A stretch of 64,000 nucleotides of DNA from Odobenus rosmarus divergens (GCF_000321225.1 NW_004450565.1:1744202-1808201), one strand, 5' to 3'; positions 44,225-55,814 are shown, numbered from the stretch's first letter. Made by a program: numbers and translations. The notes: generated by a model from the sequence alone, not told the origin.

Positions 44225-44625
44225 AGGGTGTAGTGGCCAAACCCTGCGGGAAAGCCCCACCATTATAATAAGCTTTTTCATGACGGGCCTTGGGAGGAAT
44301 TAGAAATATAATTTTTCAGGCGCTTACAAAATATCCAGTAATTAGAGCTTACGCACATAAAAGGGGCATGCCGTGAGATTTGTGGCCCCCTTTTTAAAGG
44401 AACCGATCTATATATTAAAACAATAAAATATGTCCAAGGGAGTGCTAGCCCCACAGTGTTTTCAGTGGCTCCTCTCTCCCGTTCTAGAAAGCTCTACCAC
44501 CAGAGGAAACCAAGGAGAATCTGTCCCTTGGCTCATCATCAGGATGTTTGAGACTGAGTTTGGCCAGATGGAGAAGATGTAAAATTATTATGCATCTTCC
44601 CAAAGGCGGGGAAAGAGCCTCGCTG
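44225..44625. other. AT-rich candidate conserved non-coding element
   Basis: About 400 bases of complex, non-repetitive AT-rich sequence in a GC-rich setting. It includes homeodomain-type cores ('cagtaattagagc' near 44336-44348), 'cataaaagggg' (44357-44367) and 'ctttttaaaggaacc' (44390-44404). No open frame of note. The texture is that of a conserved enhancer, but conservation is not testable here. Confidence 0.3.
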
Positions 44626-44888
44626 TTAGTGCTCACCCTGGCAACGTGCCCACTTGAATCAGCTCAGCATAACACAGGGGGGCGGGGAGGGGGGAATGAG
44701 CTCGTCCTTTCCAGGTCCTGATGTAGAAATTTAAGTAGCAGGAGGGTTTGCTATTACATTTCCAGCTCGTAAAATGAGATGCAGGTTGATGCTTGCACGG
44801 GGCTGTGGGGAGGGGGCGGCCCCAGCCCAGCAGACCCCTCTCCCCGTCCACAGATGGGATCGCAGCCTCGCCCCGCCTGCCCCCAGGG

Positions 44889-45275
44889 GATGGGCTGAAT
44901 TGTGTCCTCCCCCCGCCGCCCCCACTAGATGTGGACGTCCTAACCCCTGGTACCTGTGAATGGAAACTTAATTGGAAATAAGATCTTTGCAGATGGCTGG
45001 GTTAAGATGAGGCCATTAGGGTGGCCCTAATCCAATTCGATGTCCTTATAAAAAGGGGACATCTGGACACAGAGACACACACACAGAGGGACAATGATGT
45101 GAAGACAGGGAGAATACGGCCACCTGCAAGGAACCCCTGGGGCTCCCAGAAGCTGGGAGAGCCTGGAGCAGGGCCCTGGGGAGGACTTCCAGCCTCCAGC
45201 ACCACCGTGAGACAGAAATGTCAGTATTCGGGCCGCCCAGCCTGTGGCACTTTGTCACGGCGGACCCCGGACCCT
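44889..45275 (+). mobile_element. MLT1-type LTR (ERVL-MaLR), solo, full length
   Basis: Very clear sense-orientation match: 'gggctgaattgtgtcctccc' (44892-44911), 'tacctgtgaatggaaactta' (44951-44970), 'tggaaataagatctttgcag' (44974-44993), 'gttaagatgaggccattagg' (45001-45020), 'ctaatccaattcgatgtcct' (45027-45046), 'cacagagacacacacacaga' (45068-45087) and 'gcctgtggcactttgtcacg' (45240-45259). The promoter of the LTR is probably inactive after long decay. No internal viral sequence. Confidence 0.95.
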
Positions 45276-47359
45276 CACCCACCCCAGCTGATGGAACACG
45301 GTGTTACCAGTTACCTTCTCTAGCCCACCCCAGGGTCCTGTTCATGCCCAAGCCTCCTGGGCCACCGCTGCGGGGTGAAGTCACTTCCTCAGCCCCACCC
45401 TGGGGCGGGGGCACAATTCAGAGCTCCTTAGGGTCCCTCCACCTGCCCCCGCACTGCTACAGTGTTGTCTGCCAGCATCGCCAACCTTGGAGACCACCCT
45501 TGGTGAGGGTGCTCGGGTCCTCCGGATCTCCTCACACTGCAGTCCCAGCCAAGCCCCCCGTCTCTCCTGCTCTGCTCCCCGCTGCGCCATCCTGCCTCCT
45601 TTCCGCGTGTGCTTATCCTGGGGGGGGCAGGGAGAGAGGCCAGGGCCCTGCTGGCTTGTTTTTTGGGAGGCCAGGGCTGCTTTGGCGAGTACCCCCAGGG
45701 CCCCCGATCCCTCAGCCGCAGCAGTGGGTTATGGAGGCTGGGGCCCAGGGGCCTGTTCCCTGCCTTGCCCAGCGGGACTGCCCCAAACTCTGCATTCAGA
45801 CCGTGGTTCCCTGCAGACCCACGACACAGTGGGCAGGTTATTCCCGGCACGTTTTGGGGAGAGGCGCGGGCCACGTGGTCAGCAGAGCCTGGTCTGATGG
45901 CCGGGTGGCACTCGAGAAGGGGACTCATGTGAGGGGGGGCATGAGCCAGCCGATTCCAGGAGAAACTTCTCGGGCAAGGTCACTAATGGGGCACCTGCTG
46001 GTGTAAGCGGGCGGTAAGGAGGCCAGTGGGGTGACAGGCAGACCTCCCGGCCCTTTGCCTCCTAGACGCTGGACCCTGGGCATCCAGACGGGGAGAGATC
46101 AGCACATCTTTACTGTGCCTGGTGAAGCAAGGGTAGGAGGATACCTTCCCGGAGCCCCTGTGACAGCCCAGGGTGGGGGGCCACGGGTGCTCGGAGCAGG
46201 GCTGTGGCAGAGGGGACAGTGGCCCTGTGCATCGGAAGGTGGGGCAGCGGGTCTCCTGACGGCCTGCAGGTGGGTATGAGGGAAAGCGCTGAGGCCCATG
46301 GCCCTCAGGTTTTAGGTGGTGTTTGCTGGAAGGATGTGCTGTGGGTTCAGCGGGTTCAGAGCCAGAGAACATTAAAACATATTGGGGTGACCGTGTCCAC
46401 AAAAGGTCCAGGTGGGGGGTTGAGCGGGCTTTTGGAATGGAGTGGGCTGGCTGGCAGAGGTCCTGGTTCACAGTGGGGAGAGGGTGACAGCCCGTCCCCC
46501 TGAAAGCAGGACCAGATGTCTGCACACACAGCCTGAGCCCCAGGCCAGAAACCAGAGCGGAGGTGGTGCAGTGCCGAGAGCTGGAAGGTTCTTGGAGAAC
46601 ATCTGGCTCAGCGTCTCCCTTTTCTCTAGAAAGCAAGTCCCAGAGAAGGGTCCAGGGTTGTCCAGAGACACAAGGCCGGTGTATAGAAGGGCTGTGACCT
46701 TCTCAACCCACCCCATGGAGCCCGCAGGGAACCAGCAGACTCTGGTCTCAGACAGGCCCTGCCTGTAATGCAGGGGTGTGTTAGTCTGGGCCATCCCAGA
46801 GTTTGTTTGGGGAAGCCCCCCTGAGAGCAGGAATGGGGCAGGAGCCAGGGAAAGCCGGGACAGCCGTGGGTGGCAGTGTCTGGCTGGAGGTGAAGGGGAG
46901 GTGGGAGGGCAAGGGAAGTTCCGGCCAGGCCCCAGGAAAGCTTCCAGGCTTGCTTGGCCGGCTTGGGAGTGCTGGGTCTCCCAGGGATGTTGCCTCCAAC
47001 CTCCATCCATGAGCTGCCCTCAGGAAGTGGGTTTTCGGCACAGGGTCTCAGCAAGGCCACCAGGACCTGTGGTCCCTTAACTCCCTGGAGGTGGAGGCTT
47101 CCATCGCAGCCTCAGGCAGTGCCTTAAAAATCCACCATCATGGCCCTGCCCCCGGGTTTGTGATTCAGTGGCCTCGGTAGTGCCGTGTGCGAACGTAGCT
47201 ACGTCTACAGAGCAGACGCACACACCAAGTCGTTTCACGGCCTTGCCAGGTGCAAGAGCCATAGCCCTTGGGGGCACAGCCAGGCCGCGGTGTCGTTGTC
47301 ATTGTCACCTGGCCGGCACTCATGCCGTGCCCTCGGCTGGCTTGCGTCACTGCCTGGCC
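45276..47359. other. Unique GC-rich non-coding DNA
   Basis: About 2.1 kb with no recognised repeat or exon. A 262-codon + frame (45218-46006) begins inside the MLT1 LTR and continues here, and a 217-codon minus frame (45983-46636) overlaps other frames; both are unsupported. Confidence 0.5.
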
Positions 47360-47462
47360 CCCGAGGTCATCTGGGCCCCTGCTCTGGACTGTAGGCTGGT
47401 TCTCTGCTGGGTCTCTAGAATTTTGGACAGCACCTGGCACACAGTACACACTCACTGAATGT
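47360..47462 (+). mobile_element. L2 LINE 3' tail
   Basis: 'cagcacctggcacacagtac' (47429-47448) followed by 'acactcactgaatg' corresponds to the L2 3' end '...cagtgcctggcacatagtaggtgctcaataaa...gaatgaatga'. Its short terminal tandem unit leads directly into the ATGG array. Confidence 0.65.
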
Positions 47463-47805
47463 ATGATGGATGGATGGATGGAAGGAAGGAAGGATAGACG
47501 GATGGAAGGATGGATGATGGATGGTGGATGGATGGGTGGCTGGATGGATGGAAGGAAGGATGGATGATGGATGGATGGATGGATGGATGATGGATGGATG
47601 GATGGATGGATGATGGATGGATGATGAACGGATGGATGGTTGGATGATGGATGGATGGATGGATGGATGGAAGGATGGATGATGGATGGTTGGATGATGG
47701 ATGGATGGAAGGAGGGATGGAAGGATATATGTATGGATGGATGGAAAGATAGTAGGATGGAAGGAAGGAAGGATGGATGGGGGATGGATGGACAAACCCT
47801 GAAGA
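47461..47805 (+). repeat. (GGAT)n / GGAA-interrupted tetranucleotide array
   Basis: About 340 bases of ATGG units with GGAA and GATG interruptions. It begins exactly where the L2 tail ends. Long frames through it (227 codons on minus, His-Pro-Ser-Ile rich) are by-products of the period, not genes. Length is probably variable between individuals. Confidence 0.97.
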
Positions 47806-48776
47806 CAATGTGGGTCACCAACTTTCTCCTGGGATTGTGACCTCTCATCTGCTGTGACTCAGTCCCATCTGATCCCTGCCCACCAGGCCCTAAAAGTCCA
47901 GTCCTGTGCTGTGACCTACTAACAAGGACACGACAGCTGGGTGTCCTGCCAAGAGTGTGCGCCCTGCCTCACCTCCCGCTTGGCTTACCTACCCTGGGCC
48001 ACAGGCAAAAGCCTCTGTGTCGCTTTTTATTGGTCTGCTTTGCTTGCCTGGCTTTGCACTTGCAGCCAGCCAACGTGGCTGCTGAGCGGCTGCATGTCGG
48101 TCATTAAGGCAGCAGGTCACCTGTGGAGCTGGACAGCTTCCTGCTGCCCTGGGGAGCCAGCCTGAGACAGACGCCTGCCCGGTTCTGAGAGGAGGTGCTG
48201 CCGGGGACACAGGAGCCACGCGGGCTGCATTTTCAGTGGCTTCCCTCAACGTCTCCTCAGCCACAAATTCAAACCAACTGTGCCACTGCCCAGGTGGGCC
48301 CGGGTCCCCCAAGGTGGGGAGAAGGGCTGGATGGCTTCCCTGCTCATCTGTCTGAGGAGTGCCTGCTCCCTTTCCGCAGCCTTCCCGACAGTCACCCCCA
48401 GCGATGTCACGGGGAGGCCTGCCCCCTGCGTCCCCTGGCACGGCCCTGGGACAGTGACCCTGAAACACCGGCCCACTTGGGGTTGGTGGTGGGTCTGACT
48501 GCACATCAGAGCCAGGCAGAGTCACCCGGATTCCTGGGCCACATCCCAAGACCCTGTGGGGGCCTAGAGGGGCTGCACCTTCCAGGCTGTTTTCCGTAAC
48601 TCCCGGGGACTGACCTGCAGCAGGGCTGGGAGTAGGGCGGCTTCAAGCAGGGGTGCGGGGGGTCCGCGGTCTGGTGCAGAGGCCGGCCCCCAAGGACGGG
48701 GGAAGTGCTTGCCGCACTTCCTGCTGCTGGTGCTGTTCTGAGATCCTTAGCTGTCTGAGCCACTTCATGGAGCAGG
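47806..48776. other. Unique non-coding DNA
   Basis: No gene or repeat recognised. A 186-codon minus frame (47989-48549) overlaps + frames and is unsupported. Confidence 0.5.
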
Positions 48777-48882
48777 GAGCACTGCAATCCAGAGGCACAG
48801 GGACATTAGGCAACTTGTCCAAGGTCGCACAGGAGCTGGATGGAGGCCCAGCACTGCCCGCCCGACAAGCACTGTGATAGGA
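48777..48882 (+). mobile_element. MIR SINE fragment
   Basis: 'ccagaggcacagggacatta' (48789-48808), 'ggcaacttgtccaaggtcgc' (48809-48828) and 'acaggagctggatggaggcc' (48829-48848) match the MIR core 'ctgaggcacagagaggttaagtaacttgcccaaggtcacacagctagtaagtgg'. Confidence 0.85.
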
Positions 48883-49542
48883 TAGGCAGTGACCGGTGCA
48901 GCTTTAGATGGGAGGGTAAGGGAGAACTGTTCGGGGGTGGTGACAGAGCAGAGAGGTCTGCAGCCTCTAAGCTCCTCTCCAGCGAGAGAGCCTGGTCCCG
49001 CGCTGCTTAACAGGGGTCGGGTCCATGGAAGGCCCCCAGCTTGTCTGAGCGGGGAGAGCATGGAGACATCCTGCTCCCGAGGCGGCAGCCCCACGGGGAG
49101 TCGAGGGGGGATCTGCGAGGCTGCCCTGGACAAGCCCCGGGACACGTGCTCAGCCTGGGGCTCTCCTGAACATCCTTTTCCCAAAGATAAGTGGGCCATA
49201 TCCATTGTTGGCCATCCATGGGCCTGGCTCTTGCTGGGCCATGCTGCTTCACCCCCGCATTCAGGAGCTGGAGCCCATGGAGCGGATGCGCAGTCCCAGG
49301 CCGCCCCCACCCCCAACAAAAGATTTGCCTTCCTCTGAAGCCCTCCACACGGAGAGAGCGGGTGGTCCTGCTAAGCTGCCTGCACAGACAGAACAGAACA
49401 AACTCTGGCTTCCTGCTTTTCCTGCCCGGAGTGACCAGCGTCCACTGTGCGTGTACGTGAGCCACTCAAGCCACTGAGTTTCCAGCTACGAGTTTGTGTG
49501 CATGCACTGAGGTGGCCATGACCGAGGGCCACCAAGGGGGGG
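48883..49542. other. Unique non-coding DNA
   Basis: No gene or repeat recognised. A 184-codon minus frame (48765-49319) overlaps the MIR and is therefore unlikely to be coding. Confidence 0.5.
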
Positions 49543-49700
49543 CTTAAAACAATCAAAGTCTATTCTCAGACCACCTGGAGGCAGGAAGTCTGCGAGCAAA
49601 GCGGCCCTCCCTCCTGAGGCTCTGGGGCAGGGTCTTCTCTGCCTCCTCCCGTGCCTGGTGGCCATCAGCGTCCCCCACGGGGGGTCACACCTCCCTAAGG
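49543..49700 (-). mobile_element. MLT1-type LTR fragment
   Basis: 'gcttaaaacaatcaaagtct' (49541-49560), 'attctcagaccacctggagg' (49562-49581), 'caggaagtctgcgagc', 'ctccctcctgaggctctggg' (49606-49625) and 'gcctcctcccgtgcctggtg' (49641-49660) match the reverse-complemented 3' half of an MLT1 LTR ('ggcttaaaacaacagaaatttattctctcacagttctggaggc'). Confidence 0.75.
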
Positions 49701-51724
49701 GCTGCTAAACCTCCCTCTGCCTTCCTGGGAGGCAGGTGTGAAGGGGCATCGCCCGGGAGCCCCACCAGTCATGCCATGGGAGCGTGGGGTGCCGGAACTC
49801 TGGCCTCCTCTATCCACCAAGGAAGGGCGCAGGCACCCCCGATCTCCCCACCTTGCAGAGACGAGGCCAGCTAGAGACCCCGTAGCGCGTCCCCAGCAGC
49901 GTCCCTTGCAGGCCCCGACAGCCCCATCTGACTGCAGCCTCCCAGGCGCTCGGTAGGGCCTTGGGGTCACTCCCTCCGCACAGGGACACATCACGCTTCA
50001 GTAGGGTGGGAGCAGAGGGGGATTGAAATGTCCCCATGTCCACGGCTCGGCAAGGCTTCAGGTCATTTTCATGGTCCTTGTGCTTCTAGCTTGTGAACCG
50101 GGCCCCACTTCACCTCAGTGCCTCCCCTCCCTGTCGGCACAGCCGTGTGTGCACACGTGTTTCTGCATGCATGTGTGTGTGCAAAGTGTGGCCGCCCAGA
50201 CCCAGCGATCTCCACGTGGACATGCCCTCTCCGCCCGGGCAGTGTTGTGAGGCTCCCAAACCAGCCCCATACACCCTGGGGGGAGGGGCACACGCACAGA
50301 TCCACAGGCGTGCGCACACACACGGACACGCACACGGCCAGGTGGTTCGAGCAAACAGCTCTCCTTGACCAGGGTCCCACTCTCAGACAGTGGTCCTGCC
50401 GTCCACGCCACGGGCTGCTCTGGGCCTGTCCCCGTGACATGTATGTGTGGGCCCCACAAAGTGTCAGGAGGCCTCATCATCCGCCTGGGGCCCCCACACC
50501 CTGTGCTTGCACCTTGCGGTGTGGAGTATTGCAGTGTGCACTGAGCCCCGGGAGCTGGGCCCCTCACAGCCCCTCTCAGGCCTGCCCAGCTGGGGCTTCT
50601 GTACCAAAGGGGCCTCGAGGGACCCAGCACCGCCGCTTTTGGACTCGCCCCTGCCTCCGCACGGGCCGGGAGAGGGTGAGTCCCCACACACCCTGACGTC
50701 AGCCTGGCCTTCCGGACAGGAAACCCGGAGCCGGCATCCGGAGAGTCCGTCCACAGGCCCGGCCACTTCTGTACCAGGAACACTGCATCTCTGGACAAGC
50801 GCTGAGATTGCTCCCTCTGCCCCACGAAACACTCAGAGAAGCCCCCCCTCCCCTCCCCTCCCCCAGTGGGCAGCAAACATTCTGGTTCAGCCAGAGGGAC
50901 CACCCCCAACAAGGGCAGAGCTGGGGTGACCTGAGGCAACCTGGCCTCTCCCTCTCCCCAGGGACCAAGGTCAGGTCAGCATCAGGCCATGCAGGGCAGG
51001 GAGCAACCCCACCCATCCCCCAATTTTGAGTTAGGCTACAAGTAGGCACTCAACTAAGATCCTGGTCCCTGAGGGACCTTCTGGAACCAACACCTGGGTA
51101 TGTGGCCTGTATCCATGCGCTGCTCCATTGCTCACGAGAACTCACAGGATTTTGCCGTGCACAGACCTGTGTTCAGTTCCCACCCTGTTCTCTTGGGAAG
51201 TCCCCGCTTTGAGAATCAGGGAGACTGTGGGTGTGAATGTCCTTTCCAGGGCAGTTTGTAAGGAGAGACCCCGAGGGGAGGGAGCAGGCACTCGGCGGAG
51301 TGGGTTCAGGCCCTGGATCTTTTTGGCTCCTGGTAGCCGCCTCCCTGTAACCACGTGGGTGGGCACTCTGGGTCCCTCTGACCTTGATGCTCAGCAGAAC
51401 CCCATCACCCTGGGGGCAGACCTCAGGGGAAGCGCTGGGGCGGGGCTCAGGCAGCTGCTTTGCTCACAAGGTCCCCAGGTTTTGTAGTGTGTCTGGCGCC
51501 TGGGTCCCAGGGGCGTGGCTACTCACCAGCTGATGAGCTCAATGCGGATCTTCGGTTTCCTTTTCTGCAAAGTGTCGCTTATACCCACACTGAGCATAAA
51601 GCTCTGGATAGAATGCTCAGAATATGGCAGGTATCAAACCAATAATACCACCAGCCATACAATAAATATGGGAAACCACACAGAACAAAAGCGAAACTTA
51701 CCTTCAGTTCTACCATCCATCAGA
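49701..51724. other. Unique GC-rich DNA with CA/TG patches
   Basis: No gene or repeat family recognised. TG-rich (50146-50190) and CA-rich (50286-50340) low-complexity patches face each other and are partly complementary. A 274-codon minus frame (50115-50939) runs through these patches and is not supported. Confidence 0.5.
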
Positions 51725-51900
51725 TGTAAGTTCTGAAAAATTCTAGTGTATTTTCTTCCAGCTTGCCTCATGTAATATGTAATTACAAATTGGGATCATA
51801 CTACTGTCCTTTAGGAAATTTGGATTCTTCTCAAATTTTTCCTATCATAGATTTATAACAATTGTAGTTAATAAGTTATAAAAGAACCTGTGCGTTTGCA
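51725..51900. mobile_element. Possible AT-rich old repeat fragment
   Basis: The AT-rich stretch with 'attgggatcatactactgtc' (51789-51808) resembles a common mammalian repeat segment ('ttggatcatactatacatactgtt'). I do not assign a family. Confidence 0.3.
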
Positions 51901-52640
51901 ATTTCCTAAGGCTAAATTTCCAATTGAAATCCACGGATGCCTTCATGTCCCTTTGCTGCTTTCAAATGCCGGTCTGTCCCCGCTCCCAGGCCCAGGGTGT
52001 GGCATCGCGGTCACCAGAGAGTGGGACGCTGAGCCAGGAAGGGTCGAGCTCGAGCTCGGGGAATTCTTTGGGAGTTGCCGTCTGCCCCACACACCAGTTT
52101 GCTGGGTCACTGAGCCCCCTGCCTGCAGTGCTGTCCTTGCTGGGAGAGGCACGGGGGAAATGGAGGGAGGCACAGCGGAACGCACGAGCCTGGAGCCCCG
52201 GGCACGAGCCGGCAGGGAGGGCACCGGAGCCGGGAGGGCAGAGTCTGGCAGTCCTGGGCGCAGCCTGGTCCTTGGCCCTGCAACCTGGGTGGGGATGAAA
52301 AGCATGTGTGTGTGGCCCAGGCACCCCGAAGCCCCGGTCCTAACCCCTCCCCGGCCGCCCTGTCTCTGTGTGAAGTCTCCAGCTCCTGGCCTCTGCCCTG
52401 GGTTCACCAGGCTTCTTCTGGGTCAGGAAGTTGTACCTGGAGCTGCGAGACGGATGCACACAGCGGCGGGTGACTGTGTATAGATAAACAAGGAGAGCCC
52501 TGGGGACCAGAAGTGCTCCCTTCTGCGCTCACCAAAACGACCCAGGGCCACCAGCAGCCGGAGAGGCTGGGCCCGACCTGTGCCCAGAGCTTAACATCTT
52601 TCTGCTGTGAAAATGTCCAAACGTACACAAAGCAGGACAG
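51901..52640. other. Unique non-coding DNA
   Basis: No gene or repeat recognised. Confidence 0.5.
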
Positions 52641-52965
52641 CCTCTCTCCTCTCTATCCGGTGCACACGCACTCACAGCCTCTCTCCTCTCGGTATCCGGT
52701 GCACACGCACTCACGGCCTCTCTCCTCTCGGTATCTGGTACACGTGCACACTCACGGCCTCTCTCCTCTCGGTATCCGGTGCACACACACTCACGGCCTC
52801 TCTCCTCTCGGTATCCGGTGCACACACACGCACGGCCTCTCTCCTCTCGGTATCCGGTGCACACACACTCACGGCCTCTCTCCTCTCGGTATCTGGTACA
52901 CGTGCACACGCACGGCCTCTCTCCTCTCTGTATTCGGTGCACACGCACACGCACGGCCTCTCCTG
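52641..52965 (+). repeat. 39-bp minisatellite, eight units
   Basis: The unit starting CCTCTCTCC begins at 52641, 52678, 52717, 52758, 52797, 52836, 52875 and 52916, with a truncated copy at 52957. Spacing is 37, 39 or 41 bases. Units contain 'tctcggtatccggtgcac' and a CA-rich part that differs by CA-step number. Because 39 is a multiple of three and the unit lacks stops in several frames, 13-residue repeats appear open on both strands; this is a property of the array. Confidence 0.97.
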
Positions 52966-54060
52966 CAGCCTCTGGGCCATGGGCCACCACGCTGACCACA
53001 GTCGGGCTTCTCCGTGGCGGGCTCCAGGACCAGCTACTCCACGGTTGGTTTGTCGGAGCGAGGACACAAACTCCCCCTCGGCTTCGGCGTGTTGGATCTC
53101 TTCCAGTTCTTGTCGTCTGGAACTGCCCTCCCTTTGCTTCTCCTGTGCCAAGGCGAATTTAAGAAAGCAGGTCCAGAGTCCCTCATTCAGGATGTCTCTT
53201 GGCGTCAGCGATGACCTTTAACTCCTCCACCCCCTTTTCTCTGTGATTCCCTGCAAATGAGGATCTAGATCTGGAGACTCTATTACATGCAGGCTCACCG
53301 GCCCAGGCATGGCTGCCAGCCCCGAGCAGGGGTGCGGGTGGTGGAGCCCTGTCCCTCCCCTGTGACCCACGCGGGACTGTGGGCGCCTGAAGCCTCTGTC
53401 ATGGTCCGCTCACCTGGGAGCTTGAGAGCCTGCCCACGATGGTGGCCTGAATCATCACGTCATGAGGGCTGGAAAGATGGTGGGCCTCCATGTCCCATCG
53501 TTCATTCTAGATTCATTCACTGGAACTTTTTTGTGAAGAAGAGCCTTCCACGTTATCACCTCGGGCTCTTCGGTTACCCCCCCGAAAAGAGAGTGTATAG
53601 GAAGACGAGGTCAATGCAAAATTCATTTCCTTTTTCTCTTCAGTTACCAGTTTCTGGGAGTAAGGGACAGGAAGAAAATTTCCCCAAACGGAACAAGTGA
53701 GGTTAAAAAAAATTTTTTTTTAATTTCTTGTTTAGGATCACGGGGAGCAGATGGGTTGCATGTATTAAATGTATTCGGTCAGGTGTGGCCATGGCTCTTC
53801 CAGTGCTCCTGCTGGGGAGAGGCCTGTCTAGTGGCCGGTGGCAGGACCTCAAGTGGCCAGGACGTTTTCCTTGCTTCTGGCAGGAGATGGGTCTTGGGCC
53901 CACTGTGTCTCCATTTTACACATGAGCTTTTTAAAAGGGGGGCAGGGTGTTCAGAGACCTAAATCCAGGTACTTGGTGCCAGATTTTGTGGTCATTGCTT
54001 CCTGTCTGTCTGGTGTGGTGACAAGAGCTAGGAAATGTGCATTCTGTTTTTAAAGCACGA
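52966..54060. other. Unique non-coding DNA
   Basis: No gene or named repeat. 53480-53700 has mixed composition and a plus frame of 137 codons ends there (53287-53700), but I see no domain. Confidence 0.45.
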
Positions 54061-54500
54061 GATTACACTAACATTTCCAGTTCAAATTTAGGATCGTGGG
54101 GTTGTACATAAGCGATCTGATTCTGATTTGTATGCCTTTCCTCTCACACAGATAACTGGTTCCCCACAACATTCGTGTAATTACTTATTGGCATTATTTC
54201 AGAAAATACACAATATTCCGAATAACAATGTCAGATTTCATACTAACAGTAAGACTTACTGAATGATATTTATAATTTCTTTATTGTCTTTTGTCCTTAA
54301 AAAGCATCACATTAAAAACAATCTAAATACTGTGCTCCAAAGTCCTTTGAAATAAATTTTTCCTTTGGTTGTGTTACAAACTTTATATAAATTTATAGAA
54401 ACACGTGAGGTATTTTTGGTAAGGATACTTTCTTTTTCAATTTAAGTTTATTTTTTGAATATGAAAACATTTACATAGTTCTGAAGTCAAACCCTGTGAG
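54061..54500. other. AT-rich island, possible old LINE
   Basis: About 440 AT-rich bases contrast with the GC-rich surroundings. The last part ('tttgaatatgaaaacattta' then 'catagttctgaagtcaaacc', 54455-54494) resembles the 'tggttcaaaagtcaaa' segment of an old interspersed repeat. The rest could be an L1 fragment or unique DNA. Confidence 0.35.
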
Positions 54501-54925
54501 ATCACAGGGAACATCTGCACTGGTCTCTGGCCCCGGGGCCGGCACAGCGCTCCTGGGGCCCTCCTCATTCCCCACGTGACAAGGGCATTCGGAGTATCTT
54601 CTGTCCTAATGAGGTGACACGGGGGGGCTCCTGGGTGGGGCTGGTCCCCAGAAAGAGCAGCGGTGACTGGAAGCTCGGAACTTTCAGGCCACCCCGCCCC
54701 TCCTCCCAGTTCTCCAGGGAGGGGGAGGGGCTGGGAATGGAGTCAATGAGCCATCGCAGGCCTCCGGGAGGAACCCCCGTAAATCCCAACAGGATGGGGT
54801 CCGGAGAGCCCCCAGGTGGGTGCACACGTCCACATGGAGAGGGTGACGCACCCCAACTCCACGGACAGAAGCTCCTGTGCTCAGGACTCTCCCGGGCCTG
54901 CGCCATATGCCTCTCCATCTGGCTG
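54501..54925. other. Unique GC-rich non-coding DNA
   Basis: No gene or repeat recognised. Confidence 0.5.
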
Positions 54926-55330
54926 TTCATCTGTACCCTTTATCACGTCCTTTATTATATAACAAACCCATAAACGTGTTTCTTTGAGATCTGTGAGTGG
55001 CTCTAGCAAATTCGTCGGACCCGAGGAGGGGTCGTGGGAACCCTGATTTGTAGCCGGTGGTCAGAAGTGGGGTCTGCTGGAAACTGCTGCTCATGTTAGC
55101 ATCTGAAGTCGGGGGTGTGTGTGGGGGACCGGGGTAGGGTGTTGTGGGACTGAGCCTCCACCTGCGGGATCTGACGCTGTCTCTGGGCAGATGGTGCCAG
55201 AATGGAGTTAAATTGTAGGACACCCAGCTGGGATTGTGGACAATTGTTTGCAGTGGGGACCAGAGCCCCCACGTTTGGTGACAGTGTCAGAAGCAAAGTG
55301 TTTGGGGTGCATGGTCAGGAAGACAGGAGA
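54926..55330 (+). mobile_element. LTR-like segment (R-U5 type), family not assigned
   Basis: 'tgttcatctgtaccctttat' (54923-54942) with a following AT-rich 'ttattatataacaaaccc', then 'gtgagtggctctagcaaatt' (54992-55011), 'gaggaggggtcgtgggaacc' (55022-55041), 'tgatttgtagccggtggtca' (55044-55063), 'tgttgtgggactgagcctcc' (55139-55158) and 'attgtaggacacccagctgg' (55212-55231). I recognise this order from a mammalian LTR whose terminal part follows a polyadenylation region, but I cannot name it. No coding retroviral part is seen. Confidence 0.5.
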
Positions 55331-55429
55331 AGGGTGAGGTGGCTTTTCTGTACAAACACTAGAGCAAAGTGGATGCAGTGAGATTTCACTGTCCTCCCTG
55401 ACTCTGCCCACCCCGAAAATCACTGTTTT

Positions 55430-55570
55430 TACTAGTTTCTGACTTATCATTCCAGGGTTTTGATTTTTTGCAAATACAAATAAACACGCAATATTCATAC
55501 TTTTACCTTTTATTAGACAAGAGCCAGCACACACCACATACTGCATCCCAGTTTATCCACTTCACAGTGT
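55430..55570. mobile_element. Possible old repeat fragment
   Basis: 'ttttttgcaaatacaaataa' (55464-55483) and 'agccagcacacaccacatac' (55522-55541) resemble the same AT-rich common repeat suspected at 51.7 kb. Tentative. Confidence 0.3.
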
Positions 55571-55814
55571 ATCTGTAAACCGGAGGGAGAGGGAGGATGG
55601 GCCCTGGACGGGGGACCCTGGCCGGCTGGAAGCGGAGCCCGAGAGTTTTGCACGCTCAGTGGCAAGCATGGGAGGCCCGGAGCGTCTGAGGAAGCTGGGC
55701 ATTGGAGGGGCAGGGTGCGGGGGGAGACAGGCTGTGGTCCAAGCCCCATCCCAGCCGGCCTGAAAAACCTCACCCTTTAGATCAGGTTCCTCATCTGTCG
55801 TGTGGGATCGTGGG
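55571..55814. other. Unique spacer
   Basis: No gene or repeat recognised. Confidence 0.5.

Noticed and set aside
47165..47848. 227-codon His-Pro-Ser-Ile repeat protein on minus
   Set aside because: Translation of the ATGG tetranucleotide array; the frame exists only because the array lacks stops.
49525..49545. CTCF-like site (CCACCAAGGGGGGC)
   Set aside because: At least two mismatches to the core motif, including the invariant C; other candidates in the window were no better.
51488..51505. A fifth SINE head ('ggcgcctgggt')
   Set aside because: The short match is not followed by the tRNA-like body.
52529..53221. Repeat proteins of about 13-residue units on both strands
   Set aside because: Caused by the 39-bp minisatellite; open on both strands.
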